Source: Ridgeia piscesae (taxonomy: Eukaryota > Annelida > Polychaeta > Sabellida > Siboglinidae). From it: 64,000 nucleotides of DNA. Below, in pieces: positions 25,436 to 44,899 of this stretch; the first letter of the stretch is position 1; each line of letters opens with the position of its first letter. The stretch is taken from contig JAODUO010000531.1 of NCBI GenBank assembly GCA_025642075.2, forward strand, positions 62,001 through 126,000. The letters run 5' to 3'. A program made the position numbers and the translations under genes. The notes beneath the pieces were generated by a model that saw only the letters and a program-made list of their open reading frames with translations, ran no database searches and was not told where the DNA came from.

Positions 25436-26497
25436 TAATAAACAAAGTGTTTATACAGTGCAATTTAAGAATCTTAGCTTTCTGAGGGTTTTTTCAGTCC
25501 ATTACAATTTCAGGTGAACTTGATAAAAGTTACAAGTTCATGTACCAGTATCAGATCAATGCCCCCATGGATGAGCATTGGTTAACGTCAATTTTTTTCT
25601 AAAGATCTTACAGAAGGGTATTCATGTTGTGTCTTATCTCATCTCAATGAGTATATTTAAGTTAATATAAAAAAATTATTTCCATGATTAATTAAAGTGT
25701 ACCATTTTATAAAAAAATTATTTCTTTTTTAATTGTATGAAGTGTTAAAACACAACTGGCATACCAAATGGTACATCAAATAAATTCAGCCCATTTCAGT
25801 GATAATGCATTGCCAGTAAATTTTTATTTGATAGTGGACGTATTGTTTACCATTAATTTGTTATCTTGATCCAACAACTTGGCACAACTTGGTGGGCAGC
25901 ATTATATTGCTAAGGACATTATATTAAGCAATTAATAGTAACTATGGTGGTCCTCGTTCATGCATTGTAATTCAGCTAGAATGTTTTATAAATACAGTTG
26001 CCATTATGGTGGTCGTTGTCCCAATATTAGCAACACCCAGGCTGTGACAGAAGCTTGGATGTCACAAGGCCACATGTAGCTGTCATAGTTCCTCTGTAAT
26101 GTCAATTAAGCACACGAGTCAACTGTCATTTGTAGCAGCCATCCAGCAACACGAGATGGACACAATCGCCAGTGATGCAGCAACGCTGAAGCTTGAATGT
26201 CAGGTTATGATTCTTTGTTGTGTTGTGAGTAGGCAGGACTGCACCATTTTATTTAACATTTCATTGGGATATTAATTAAAAGCTATTGCTGCTGTTGCTG
26301 CACAAATTTACACACTTGAATCTCTACAGACAGATCACAAGATGTGAAACTGTGGAGCCTCTGCTTAATCTTGCTACTTGGTGACAATATTTATGAATAC
26401 ACGAGTGTGACCCCCCCCGCAAGTACAATGACCCCATGTCCTTTATATAATTGGAATAATTATTTTTTACCAATTCAAGATCTTGGTAGTCAATGCA

Positions 26498-26568
26498 TTC
26501 GCACGCACGCACGCACGCACGCACGCTCGCACGCACGCACGCTCGCTTGCACGCACGCACGCACGCAT

Positions 26569-26599
<31 letters not shown>

Positions 26600-26615
26600 C
26601 ACACACACACTCATA
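26498..26615. repeat. (GCAC)n then (AC)n microsatellite
   Basis: GCACGCAC units grade into pure AC, followed by actcactctc. The ORFs across it are artefacts. Confidence 0.95.
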
Positions 26616-27239
26616 ATACACACACACTCACTCTCACTCTCATGCACACACACATACTCCATTCCAAACGCATATCATAAACATATGAATACAATAACAT
26701 ATGCATACATAGACTTGTGTGACATACATTTTAAAAGCATAATGGATATATAATAAGAGTGAGAGAAGACACCTAAGTGTTGAACAAGTCTCTGGTAAAG
26801 CTAGGGTGACAAGATGCTTCCTGCAAGAAATGTATCACGTGGGCTTTCACTTGTTGAAGAACATGTAGTACTGACTACTGAGTGAGACAGCTGCATTAAT
26901 CACTGCTCATGAATATTCATGGACCATGCTATGCATTCACACAGGTTGTGTACTAACAACGAGTATTGATTGCTGCCCACCAAAGATACCATTGATCAAT
27001 CATCTGTTCCCAGTTCCCACACTTCAGCCATCTAGTGCAGCTAACAGGGAGGCAGAACAAACAAGTATCTTACATTAGGAGAACAATGAATAATAATAAC
27101 TTTCCATAATGCTTAAGTCCTCCAGACATTCGGCTAAAAGGAACAACAAATAAGAGGACCATTTCTCACAAATAATAAGCTCACTAAACTGTCTACCCCT
27201 AAACATTATCCATTAACTTTACGGAGTGTTCCCAACATT

Positions 27240-27550
27240 TTTAAATGCTGAATGTGGCGAGGTGGTAGGATGGGTTGAGTGAGCACTGACTGTGTGATGC
27301 TACTACCCATGTGTGTGGTCCACCTAGAACTATTTTTAAAAGTACCTTCCAAATGTTGCATTCTGAAGGGTGTTTGAACCTATTCCCTGGTATGTAGAGA
27401 GGAAACAAATATAATAACTACAAGATAGAAACATGTAAACATGAAATATCTATAAAGTGGCAATTCTGGCATAGTCTGAGAAAGGTGGCTTAGGACAACT
27501 CTGGCCCACCTCACTCATCACATAGCAGGAGAAACACTGATCAGTGATTC
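27240..27550 (+). mobile_element. Interspersed ~300-bp repeat, copy 2
   Basis: Second copy of the repeat at 18915-19225, same orientation, same end near cacatagcaggagaaacact. Confidence 0.6.
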
Positions 27551-27650
27551 AGTGAGGAGACTATTTCTATGACACACCAACGATCATGAGGTCAACAGTT
27601 TTCTGTAGAAGGTCAATGTTACGGAGCAAGGTTTATTAAAACAGCAAAAC

Positions 27651-27885
27651 CAGGGCTTCATGCAGGAAACAATTGTTGCCAGTCACTGTGTTTGGTGGAC
27701 ACTCATATACATACAAGCCAGTTGAGATTACCTGGTACACCCATTTCAAGGCATATCTGATTTTTGAAAGACTTTTGCTCCTTTAATTTTGTTCCATCCC
27801 ACCACCTGTTCAGTGACACTTCTACCTGTCCACATTGGGGTTTCCGTCCAAATGACGGGTGGACGGGTCTCTGCATAACTACACT
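27651..27885 (+). mobile_element. MITE-like family A, copy 1 (diverged)
   Basis: Starts cagggcttcatgcaggaaac, contains gccagtcac, ttggtggacac and cttttgctcc, and ends atgacgggtggacgggtctc then tgcata. The start and the reverse complement of the end share a gctttatgcag(g/a)ga-like word in the less diverged copies. Non-coding. Confidence 0.7.
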
Positions 27886-28129
27886 ACAAGTGAAATGGGC
27901 CACATAATTGTTAAAGGGAAACAAAAGTCAATGTATTGATCATATGGGGTTAACAGAGTTGATAAAAAGTAACAACTTCCAACAACAATCATATTTTAGC
28001 ACCAGGAAAACAATCTAGAACACATAGCCATAGAAAGTCTATAGACTATGCCATTTCAGAAACAAAATGACATAGTTAAGTCTTCTTGGTCAGCGTGAAC
28101 TGTGCATGCATGCGTATAATTATCTGTTA

Positions 28130-29625
28130 CTTTCTGACCTAACCACGAAAACAACCACCAACAGCCACCAAACGTCTCCTCACATTTCTTACATACATAT
28201 ACATACAATACATTACAAAAAATCACCTGTAATGCTCTAACGAAGAAAGTTCACAAAAGAAACGCGCAAATCTCGACAAACGGCAACGCGACATCTTCGA
28301 CTACCGTAAACTCTCTATTATAAGTTCTTTACACAAAATATCGCTAGATGGCACGTTTGTGCATGCGAATATTTATAAACCTTACTGCATTCGCACGCAC
28401 GAATTAGTTTAATTAATTATAAATAATATAATAATAATTAGCAGCATCACTATGGTATGCAGAAAATGTTAAACGGCAAAGGCAACTCTTTGGTGATATG
28501 GGCTTAATAAAGTTGATAAAAAGTAATAATTTAATATAAAAATATATAATTTTAATAGTTTATTTTATATAGCGCCAAATCCATAATTGTTTGTAGCGCT
28601 CCACAACATACTGTTATTAAAGTATAAGCAATAAGAAGAGTGCTACCCACAGGTAATATTTTGAAATAAATATTAAAAATACATGTGTCTGCATAATTAT
28701 CTAAAATTGCCTACTAGTCATAAAAGAGGTATGGAAATTACGTGTTGTTCAATGACGTCACATTGTTTATTTTATCAATATTTCTATAAACATCCCGTGT
28801 GTACTGCGAGCATGCAAGCTTATATTACATAAACGATGTTTTATCAATAATAACTAAAACAATAACATTAATATTATTATTTTTAAATGCACCAAAACCT
28901 TTTTTTTCTAGTGGTGGGAATATCATTCATAAGTAGAAAAAAATAGCTTCAATAATATTTTCTTGTGCACCATGTGTGTGTGTATGTGCTGAATGAAAAA
29001 TATTGTTACGTTGTAATGATTTTCTATTTTAATTATATATTACCTTTACATTAATTTATCACTATTGTTGTTATGGAATTTGTATGGGTTCTTTTTAATA
29101 CTGATAGGTCACTTTAGTTAATTATATACACACATGTATTTTCAGTATTTATCTTAAAATATTATCTGTAGGTAGTTTTCTTCTTATTGTATTTTTTATT
29201 AGCAGCATATTGTGAAGCACCACCACCAATTATGGATGTGGCACTACATAAATAAAATATTATTACATTATAATAAAACTTATTATTTCCTGCAAATCAT
29301 AGTGATGATAATAATTAATTATTATTATATTATTTATAAGTAATTAAACTATTTCGCGCATGCGAATGCAGTAAGTAATTTCTATAAATATTCAAGCGCA
29401 CAAACGGCATTTTGTGTAAAGCTAACTTACATAGCGATTTTACGGTACCGCAGAGCGGCCGACAAAGTTGCCGTCGAGATCTGCGGGTTTGTTTTGTAAA
29501 TTTTCTTCGTTAGACGAATGCAAGTGATTTTATTTTATAACGTGGTGTATGTATAAGTATGTAAGATAGGTGAGGTGAAGTTTGGCGGGTCGTGGAGGTC
29601 GTTTTCATGGTTGGGTCAATCCAAC
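28130..29625. repeat. Large imperfect inverted duplication
   Basis: The left arm (about 28130-28760), read on the minus strand, aligns with the right arm (about 29050-29625) read on plus. Shared in order are tggaattt, the cttcttattg to gtggcac repeat end, catagtgatg, gcatgcgaatgcagtaag, tataaatattc, cacaaacg, ttgtgtaaag, cgtcgagat, ttcttcgttaga, gtatgtaag and ggtggttgttttcgtgg-type words. The inner part of each arm is the dispersed repeat also seen at 25.15 kb; the outer ~330 bp are seen only here. Spacer about 300 bp. Confidence 0.75.
28225..28385 (-). promoter_or_regulatory. Candidate promoter / first exon of Mint (left arm)
   Basis: On the minus strand: a TATA-like gtttataaatattc (28380-28367), then about 130 bp of CpG-richer sequence than the surroundings, ending in a donor-like attacag|gtgatt near 28230. 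It lies upstream of the Mint coding exon on the right strand, whose acceptor at 21377 demands a 5' exon. The right arm holds the mirror-image TATA word pointing away (29383-29393). Positional inference only. Confidence 0.3.
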
Positions 29626-30544
29626 CTGGTCGTCTGTCATCTGCACTGTGTCTGTGACTGTCCCAACGAATCAACTGGACTACTGTTTCAGTTCTGGTCG
29701 ATTCAAAGGGTAACAAAAAGACAGCTTACTGATACTGTCTTTCACTGTACTGTGGCAACAAGCGTATGAGGAACAGTGTCGCATATTGCTGTTGCGATTT
29801 CGTTGTAAGCCGACGTAAGACACTTTTAGCGAACCGCCTTGGCTCTCTGTTATGACAGATGAACCAGCCGACGACTTTATGACCTAATACTTTTCCAAAG
29901 TGCATATAGAAGCTGGGTTTTGATTGGTTGCATGGACCAAGATGGGCCAGTTAATGGTGTCAGTGATTTCGCTAGATTTACCCACTTTAACACCAGTTTC
30001 TGAGGAAATTACTAATGCGAAAAGTTTGATTGTAGATGCAAATGGTTAGCTTGTGTAAACTCTTTTAGGTGCATACCACCAAACCGTTGCCTTTTTTGCC
30101 CTTGAAGAATTATTTTGTGACCAGGTGTTCACCAAGGGGCAGGGCGAATGATGCAGGGTGGAAAGCAGTGTCATTGTATTCCTCAAGACACAGGATACTG
30201 AATCAGTGAGATGACATCACCAGGTAGTCCAGTGTCACACATTGTCAAAATAAACACATTCCAGCCAACAAATTAACAGTTTCCAGGCAACTGTCTGCAG
30301 TTTTGATACCCATGGCATATTTAGTAATTATGGCTGGGAAAATACAACTTATCATATCTAGATTTTTCAATGCAAAATTTTTAATAGGTTTATACATATT
30401 TATATATTTATATATTAATATATACATATATATATATAATATATATAATATATATAATATATATAATATATATAATATATATAATATATATAATATATAT
30501 ATATATATAATATATATATAATATTATTATATATAATATATATA

Positions 30545-30617
<73 letters not shown>

Positions 30618-30864
30618 TTAGTTTCCTAAAAAATAGGTTGATTAGATGACATTATAATTGTTGGTAAACATAATATTCACTATACATTCATTAACTATGT
30701 TTTAATTCAGAAAACCATATGGAGCATTCATAGAACTGAAAATGACATGTTACAAGCCTACAACTAGTACAAGGATACCCCAGGATGTCAGATATATACA
30801 GCAAATAATAGAAGATCCTTGCAGATAACAGCGAGAGATGGAGAAGATGATGAAGGTATTAAGT

Positions 30865-30896
<32 letters not shown>

Positions 30897-33183
30897 AATA
30901 CATATATTATTTTATCATGTATAGAATAAGTTATCATTAACAAGCTACCACAAGCACTGGTTTACCCATGAAAACAAACCAAAAATGCAAACTTGTTTTA
31001 CTTAAAATAGTGTTTTGAATGTATTTATGAACATGTAATGCAATAAGCATTAAACAAACATTGCTTTGACCACACGTTGGCATAGATACAAGACTGTGTC
31101 GGTGTGTAACCAAACATCGCAGCAATGTGTTTAGGTGCACTGTGTAACCATGACAACCAGATGCCGCAGTCTGCTGCTTCAATGACCATGGATTCAATTT
31201 CAATATTGGCAGTTCCACATGTCAATTGTCAGTGACTGACTGATTTAACATGCATCCAGCCGCATGTGGTAATTTAGATACCTTATTGCATGTGTTATGA
31301 GTTGTCTTTGTTAATGTCTTGGTACTGATAGGTACCAAGACTTTATGACCTGTGTGGCTGTGTCATGCACAATTGATTTCAGGTCAATCTGATTATGAAC
31401 AAATAAGAACAATTCATAACCTATGTTAGTATTTTTACTCCTACTTTTGATTGGTGAATTTGTTCTATCATAGTGTTTTATTTTTCACCATATACATTTC
31501 TTTCAGATTCAGCTAGAATCATGGTGTGGAAGTACAGTGTACAGACTCCTGTGTTAATCCTGCATGGCTCAGCCTCAAGTCAAGTTTTGGTACTTCACAT
31601 CTTTAAAAACCGTAACAGTCAACATAAGTTCGAAATCTAGGATACTTATCCAAGATTTATATAATTTATATAATTTCTACGGAATACTACTATAGCTGTA
31701 TATGTAGTATGGCACCATAATTATTCTTGTTTTCACACAGAAATGTTTATTAATGAAATAAAAAAATTACTAAGTAGATAATACCTGAGCTATTCAAATC
31801 AAGTGTACCTTGAGTGTAACAGTGTTGTCCAGTGGTGTCCAGTGGTGTCTAGTGCTGTCCAGTGGTCCAAGATACCCAAGTTTGACAAATTATTTAAAAT
31901 ATACTGTAGCTCCATACTCATCAAAACTTTGTCACATATTTTCTAAATGCTATGTTCTCATATTTGGGCATTTCAGTCCTCCTTTAAGTCTGCAATTATT
32001 AAGAGCAGACGTTTATTATAAGTGCCTGTCATTTAATTGTTTACTTGCCTCTGCAAATCAACATTCTATTTACATGACAGAACACACACACACATGCATG
32101 AAAGGCACAAAATCAAGAGCTTTATGTAGAGACCCATCCATGTGTCATTTGGACAAGTCATACATAATTATCAATTATGCTTTGCAAAAATGTGTGTTAC
32201 ATGCATGTTTGTAGTTTATTTCAGGTCATAATACACATCTTAACATACTTGTATGTATATCAATTAACATAATTTAACATGCACGAGTCTACCACATTTT
32301 GGACTGGCAAAAATGTTATCATGAATAAAAGCCTGACAAAAAAATTTTGCTCTGAATCTCTTAGAAGTACAGTGCTAACATTTCTATGGCATATGTTATG
32401 AACATTAACACTTTGTTAAAATACAGCTGAAAAAAAGATTGCGTTTTAATGATGTAGATCTTACTGTAGTATCATCACGACCATCTTTCTATGCCACGAG
32501 AACTGTTATGACACTTAGCCCAACCGCTGTGCACATCAAGAACATCACTGAAACCAGTGTTCTGGACATGGTAATTATTTACTGGCATTCGGAATTAAAC
32601 TAAAAAATGTTTAACTGCTGTGGTTTCATTGTTCTCAATCTCTCAATTCCCACAGTCACAAATATCCGGAAAAATATTTCAATTACCTGTGCAGTTTTAG
32701 AGATAAAGGCCACATTATCATTTTTAGGTAGTGTGGTTTTGTTTGGTCATGGTTATGCTAGTCTACTATGTGAAATCAATTTTTGTTTGAGCATCTGATC
32801 AATCTTTAATTTTAAGCGTATTAAATTCATTAATGTTATGAATCATTGAATGGGAAACAATCTGGTGGCAGAATACCAGGCCAAGTTTTCAACTGCACTG
32901 GAAGGCATTGTGAAAAAATATATCAGGATGACTGATAATCTTCCTATTAACTGACAGTTTACTTCATCTTCTTTCCATTGATGCCCTCAATAAGTCAGCT
33001 AATTACTTTGTGTTGGTACTGAATTCCAGTCCAGTCACACACAAAAATTTACATCAGGAATTAACAAAAAACAAAACAGAAGTGAAAATAAATTATTAAA
33101 TAAGTATACATTATAAATAAATAAATCCATAAATATTCAGGAAATATATATCTTAAATAAGGTAGTGGCAGGTGACAGGTTGA
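29626..33183. other. Intergenic, no gene seen, with (AT)n tracts
   Basis: AT-rich sequence. TA runs at about 30397-30613 (with tataatata units) and 30866-30905 have strong hairpin potential. No coding segment recognised on either strand. Confidence 0.5.
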
Positions 33184-33321
33184 TTAATAATAGTAGAAGG
33201 CCCGCGACGCAAACGTGTCAACAGTCTTGGCCTCGACCGCATCTCGGCTCACCATGCCCATGGTCTTCATCTTGGTCAGGGAGTTCCATTTGTTATGGTT
33301 CGTGGCAGAAATTACTTGCAT
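33184..33321 (-). other. Unassigned 45-codon ORF in a GC-richer island
   Basis: Starting from ATG at 33321 the minus strand reads MQVISATNHNKWNSLTKM and continues through SRDAVEAKTVDTFASRAF to a TAA at 33184. Base composition is clearly richer in G+C than the AT-rich surroundings and codons look gene-like. The end (TVDTFASRAFYYY) is faintly like the T-[LV]-D-x-x-A-[AS]-[KR] helix of proteasome-lid PCI proteins, but I do not recognise it. It could be a stray exon or pseudogene fragment. Confidence 0.25.
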
Positions 33322-34339
33322 CTATTCAAATGCAAAATGCTGTACTGTTTTTATCATACAATATAAACGGGAATGGTGGGAATAGTGGCAAATAAATCTT
33401 TGCAACGTTGTGGCGACTGCATAAGCCGAACGTCAGAATGTTTATCTGATGACAGATGACGATGATGTGCCGAGGCTAATCATTGACGTTACATCTCATT
33501 CGTGGTCTTTATTCGAATCTTTATACAAGTTCGAGTCAGATCAGAGTTGTTTAAAGCATGCACATCGTACGATGTATGTGTACTTACCAAATGGTGTACT
33601 GGCTTTATTACAGACGACCCAGAGCGAAAAACGACACGACAACAATAATTTTAAACATCCATCTGCCATATTGTATTGACACAGCGCGAGCTTTTAATAT
33701 AGCTTCGAAACCAAATATTCTCTTTAAACATTATGGATAATTACCATCACTTTTGGCTTATCCAATAATTTTAGTTATCATTTTAGACAGATTTCTGATA
33801 ATTAAGAAGTATTAATGTTAATTAACAAAGAATATCTAGTCCGAGGATATTATGGGAGTTCCTTCATGTTACCCACAGTATTTATATTATACCAGTGTAA
33901 TACATGCACATACGACGCGCGTGCGACGTTTCAATCGCAGCCTTGTTAACATTGCGTATTGCTCTTTTGTTGCACTATCTACTCAGTATTTTTTTTACTT
34001 TTCTTACAATTTCCTACAGCTCAAAGACATATAACTATTTATGATTATATATGGAACCGAACGAAATTAATATGGGTGGGACTGAGACAGGGCTTCAGTA
34101 ACAACCTGTTTTATATTACCACGTACGGACCATGTCCGTAGCATCGGAAGTCGGAACACAGGTGGTGTGGGCTGGGTATATGCTGTATATTTTTTAGCGA
34201 CGACATTCACAATTGTGCAAACTCTTTATGTTCTACGAAAACATCGATTTACATCCTACACGCACATGTGCATATGGATCGACACACAGCTAGATCGGAA
34301 AAGACACCAACGAACATAATAATTAATGACCAATCCTGC

Positions 34340-34341
34340 TG

Positions 34342-34396
<55 letters not shown>
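34340..34396. repeat. (AT)n microsatellite
   Basis: Pure TA run. The rest of 33400-35190 is unique intergenic sequence with no coding signal. Confidence 0.96.
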
Positions 34397-34397
<1 letters not shown>

Positions 34398-35201
34398 GTA
34401 ATGTAACATAATTGTTCTTTAAGTCGCTCCTACAATTCCTGCTGTTTGTCTTGCTAGATTTGTATACAGAAATACACATAGCGTAAGCAAGTGTTCACTT
34501 TTCATTTTTGTTGCAGTTTTCATTATTGCTATCGGCCCATGGCAGATAGCAATAATTATTATAGATGCACGGCGGTAATAGATCAATCGCCACTGCAGAC
34601 AATTTGAATGACATTATGTTGTGACGCTATTTCTTTTAATACTTTATTGTTTCCGTAACTTTTTTAACTGTGACATTTTTTCCTATGCAAAACTATTACT
34701 TTTTCAATGATTTTTTATCTACTCTATGACGCTATTATCATCCCCCGCATGCATGGCATACATTATACAATGTTCTTGTGCGACTGTGGCATTTGCTGCT
34801 TGACAGAAATAACAAACGCCGCTACGTACGTGACAACACGATTAGCAAATATGAATGTGTTGTGCTGTTTGCATCAAAAATGCCTATCCCTTAATGGGCC
34901 GGCTGTAATAATGTGGAAATGAAATAAAGAGAGATGTAGAGATGAATATCGTAAAGACGGATATGTATATGGGGAGGAATAGAAAAGATAGGTAGAGATG
35001 AGTAAAGGTGTAGTCAGAAATTAAGGGAGTTGTATGATATTCACAAAATAATGATATTCATTACACCATTCGACGAAATATCCAGCGGCTTATGGAGATA
35101 AATGTTTAGCTAGCTAGTGTGCGTGCGGGTACCTCTAGGTGCGTGCATACGTGTGGGTATGCACGCATCACACACGCACGCACTCATGCAAATATTTTAA
35201 G

Positions 35202-35324
<123 letters not shown>

Positions 35325-35340
35325 CACAACCATACATATG

Positions 35341-36145
35341 CAGTCCAACCTATTCAATGTAGCGCACTTCAGAGCAAAGACCAAGACTACTCGGATACTG
35401 ATAAGAGAGCTGCTATTCGCAGATGACAGTTGGTTGCACACTCTGCTGAAGAGATGCAGAAAATAGTGGATGCTTTTTACGAAGCGTCAAAGAAGTTCGG
35501 CCTGAAGATTAACACCAAGAAAACCGAGGTGCTGTACCAACCCAACTCTTCAAGAACACGAGAGGAGGATAGCATGGTTGATGGAAACAAGCTGAACTCT
35601 GTTCTGGAATTCACCTACCTCGGAAGAACTATATCAAGTAATGGATGCATTTACGATGAAATACAGAGGAGGATGGCCAAGGCTAGTGCATCTTTCGGCC
35701 GACTACGCCAGAGACTCTGGAACAACCACCATGTGTCCATGCTGGTTAAAGGCAAGATATACCATGTAATAGTGCTGTCCACCCTCGTTTACGGAGCAGA
35801 GGCATGGACAGTGTACCGACGACAGGTAAAAAAGCTGCATGCCTTCATGATGCGACATCTGCGTTCGATCATGAGGATAATTTGAATGGACAAAGTGACA
35901 AACAAGGACATACTCGAACGGACAGGGCTGCCACGTATGGAAGATCTTCTGATCAGAAAGAATCTCCGGTGGACTGAACACCTCATGAGGATTCACCAGA
36001 CAGGCTACACAAGCAGATTCTCTACTCTCAACTGTCTTCTGGTCACCGAAAGAGAGGGCGCCCTCGTCTCTGGTTCAAGGATACCTGAAGCGGAGAGATA
36101 TAAAGACCGACTCATGGACATCACTCTCACAGCAGATAAATAAAT
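35341..36145 (+). pseudogene. Decayed non-LTR retrotransposon reverse transcriptase fragment
   Basis: Translation in shifting frames gives a LFNVAHFRAKTK stretch, then RELLFADD with the FADD catalytic motif of reverse transcriptase, then (new frame) AEEMQKIVDAFYEASKKFGL, INTKKTEVLYQP, LEFTYLGRTISSNGC, LVYGAEAW, and the tail LPRMEDLLIRKNLRWTEHL. This is the familiar C-terminal half of a LINE ORF2. There is a frameshift right after FADDSW, a stop at 35883-35885 (MRII*), and further frameshifts near 36040-36100. No endonuclease part, so 5'-truncated and dead. Clade not assigned. Confidence 0.88.
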
Positions 36146-36525
36146 GTAGAGCAATAGTCAAGTAATAGAAGCAGAAGGGGTGCAATAATCATGTATGATA
36201 ACCATTGAAAAATTGCCCGCGGTATATGCATATGTTAGCAATAAGTACACTTGAGACAATTTTAATGTGTCCCCAACGAGTCTCAGTAGGTAGTGATTTT
36301 GTTAACTTAAAAATTGCTGAAAATCCACGCTAAAAATTGCGAACAATACCCCGTCTTTTGTTCGATGTCTATGTACCCCTCCCTTCCCCTGTCTTCCGAT
36401 GTCACGATGAACCAAGTCGACAGCCCGAGTCTTCCACAACAGATGAACAACTGTTTTCATAATAGGCCAACATATGTTTGGCGGCAAATGATGTCTACGA
36501 AATGCACGTTTATTATTCTACCCGC

Positions 36526-36652
<127 letters not shown>

Positions 36653-36815
36653 TTTTATGATGCAGTTTTTTAAGTATTTATTTTTCGTATCCTGAAATAA
36701 TTCTTAGATACACAATGTTTAAAGGGAACGGTGCAATATTATGGCATCAACAGTACTTTTACGTCGTGTTAATATGTGGAAAGGGACATGGAGTAAGTGC
36801 CACGGAACAGTTCTC

Positions 36816-36909
36816 TGTCACGTGACAAGGCTCGATCCTTTCCACGAGTCCGCCATTGCGACAACTGTACTTTAAGTAGTTGTGGTTGTGACTCGAAACA
36901 TCCACGATG
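36816..36909 (+). promoter_or_regulatory. Candidate eEF2 promoter and first exon A (ATG at a donor)
   Basis: In order: a perfect TCACGTGA E-box palindrome (36818-36825), a TOP-like CCTTTCC (36837-36843), a CGCCATTG YY1-like word (36851-36858), then an ATG at 36907-36909 immediately followed by a GTACGT donor. A 5' TOP start and an exon ending on the ATG are both expected for eEF2. It competes with the second ATG|GT at 37469; either would supply the initiator Met. Confidence 0.45.
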
Positions 36910-37019
36910 GTACGTGTCATCCGTCTTATATAATTATTAAATAGAAAACTTACATGTTCATTTTATCCCAATCATCTGCTTTATTTGACTTCCCAAAAAC
37001 CATTTCGTAGAAAAAATTA

Positions 37020-37335
37020 ATGTTAAACCCCGATGACACTCGTGATGAGAGAAGTGCCGAATCTGAGTGGAACGTAAACTTTTTACCCGGTACCACATAA
37101 ATGTTGCCCCAGACTGCTGACGATATTGCGACTTACGAACTAATATCATTTGAATATGAGCTTTTACGTGCTTTAATTCACTGTCGATGCCTCTGTTGAT
37201 GAGTTGTGAAGACCGGATGTTGCACCACGGGTTCAACTTGGGCCCGTACGTCCACGTTTCACCTACGTGTTTTGATCCCGGCAGTCTTGCACTACCGAAC
37301 AGCTTGCAATTGCGCCACCGGTTGACACTCCGGGC
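37020..37335 (-). mobile_element. Possible tRNA-derived SINE (minus strand)
   Basis: Minus strand reads gtggcgcaattgcaagct (box A-like, around 37318-37301) and about 45 nt on ccgggatcaaaac (box B-like). It lies between the two candidate eEF2 start exons. The 143-codon open frame across it has no other support. Confidence 0.35.
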
Positions 37336-37468
37336 ACTCTGCCAAATAAACGAATATATATTACGTTTTACAATAACGAGTGTTGGCACACCCTCAGTTG
37401 TTTCGGTTGATGATAGAGCCAGGTATATCTGGTAACAGCTGTGTTTATAAGCTCAGTTTACCTCCGCC

Positions 37469-44315
<6,847 letters not shown>

Positions 44316-44891
44316 ACCCTGACGCCCCCATAGACCATGCCGGACTCACCCTGTATATAACTACACCGCTGCGGTTTTGATGCCCGAGGGCCGTATTTTA
44401 CAAACGCCATGTGGGGCTGCACCTCGCGGTCGGCCAGCCTTTGTTTGCTGTAACATTGCATTTTCTTTGAATTTTGTGGGAACTAGGTAACTGTAACGCC
44501 CACTACCGATGAGTTGACTTTTGTTGGCGTCGAATGTTGGCAGTAAACACGTGAATTATGCGGGTCGTAAGCCAGTGGGACTCAGGTCGTGGCTACAGCA
44601 CTGCGGCTTGTTCACATCGCTGTTTATTTATTGAGAAAATTGAAAGTGCCGCATGTAAGTAAGAAAAGTAGTGGACATGGCCGTGACATCTCAATACGTA
44701 CCGAGTCGGGTTGTTGGATTTCATATGCGTAACTAGCATTGAACATTGTAGAAGAAACATCATGAATATGTGAAGTGTGCAACATGTCAGTCAATACTGA
44801 TAATTACTGTATTCGCTTTATTTTCCGAAATGATCGTGTGCTTTGTGGGGGCCCCCAGGAACAAAGTACTGCGCGAGTACTAAATAGAACT

Positions 44892-44897
44892 AATAAA
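44892..44897 (+). terminator. Possible eEF2 polyadenylation signal
   Basis: First AATAAA after the stop codon, which would give a 3' UTR of roughly 600 nt. No U/GU-rich element is strongly evident downstream. Confidence 0.35.
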
Positions 44898-44899
44898 TT

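Noticed and set aside
36958..37389. 143-codon minus-strand ORF upstream of eEF2 exon 2
   Set aside because: It crosses a SINE-like segment with box A/B-like words and has no recognisable domain or splice context.
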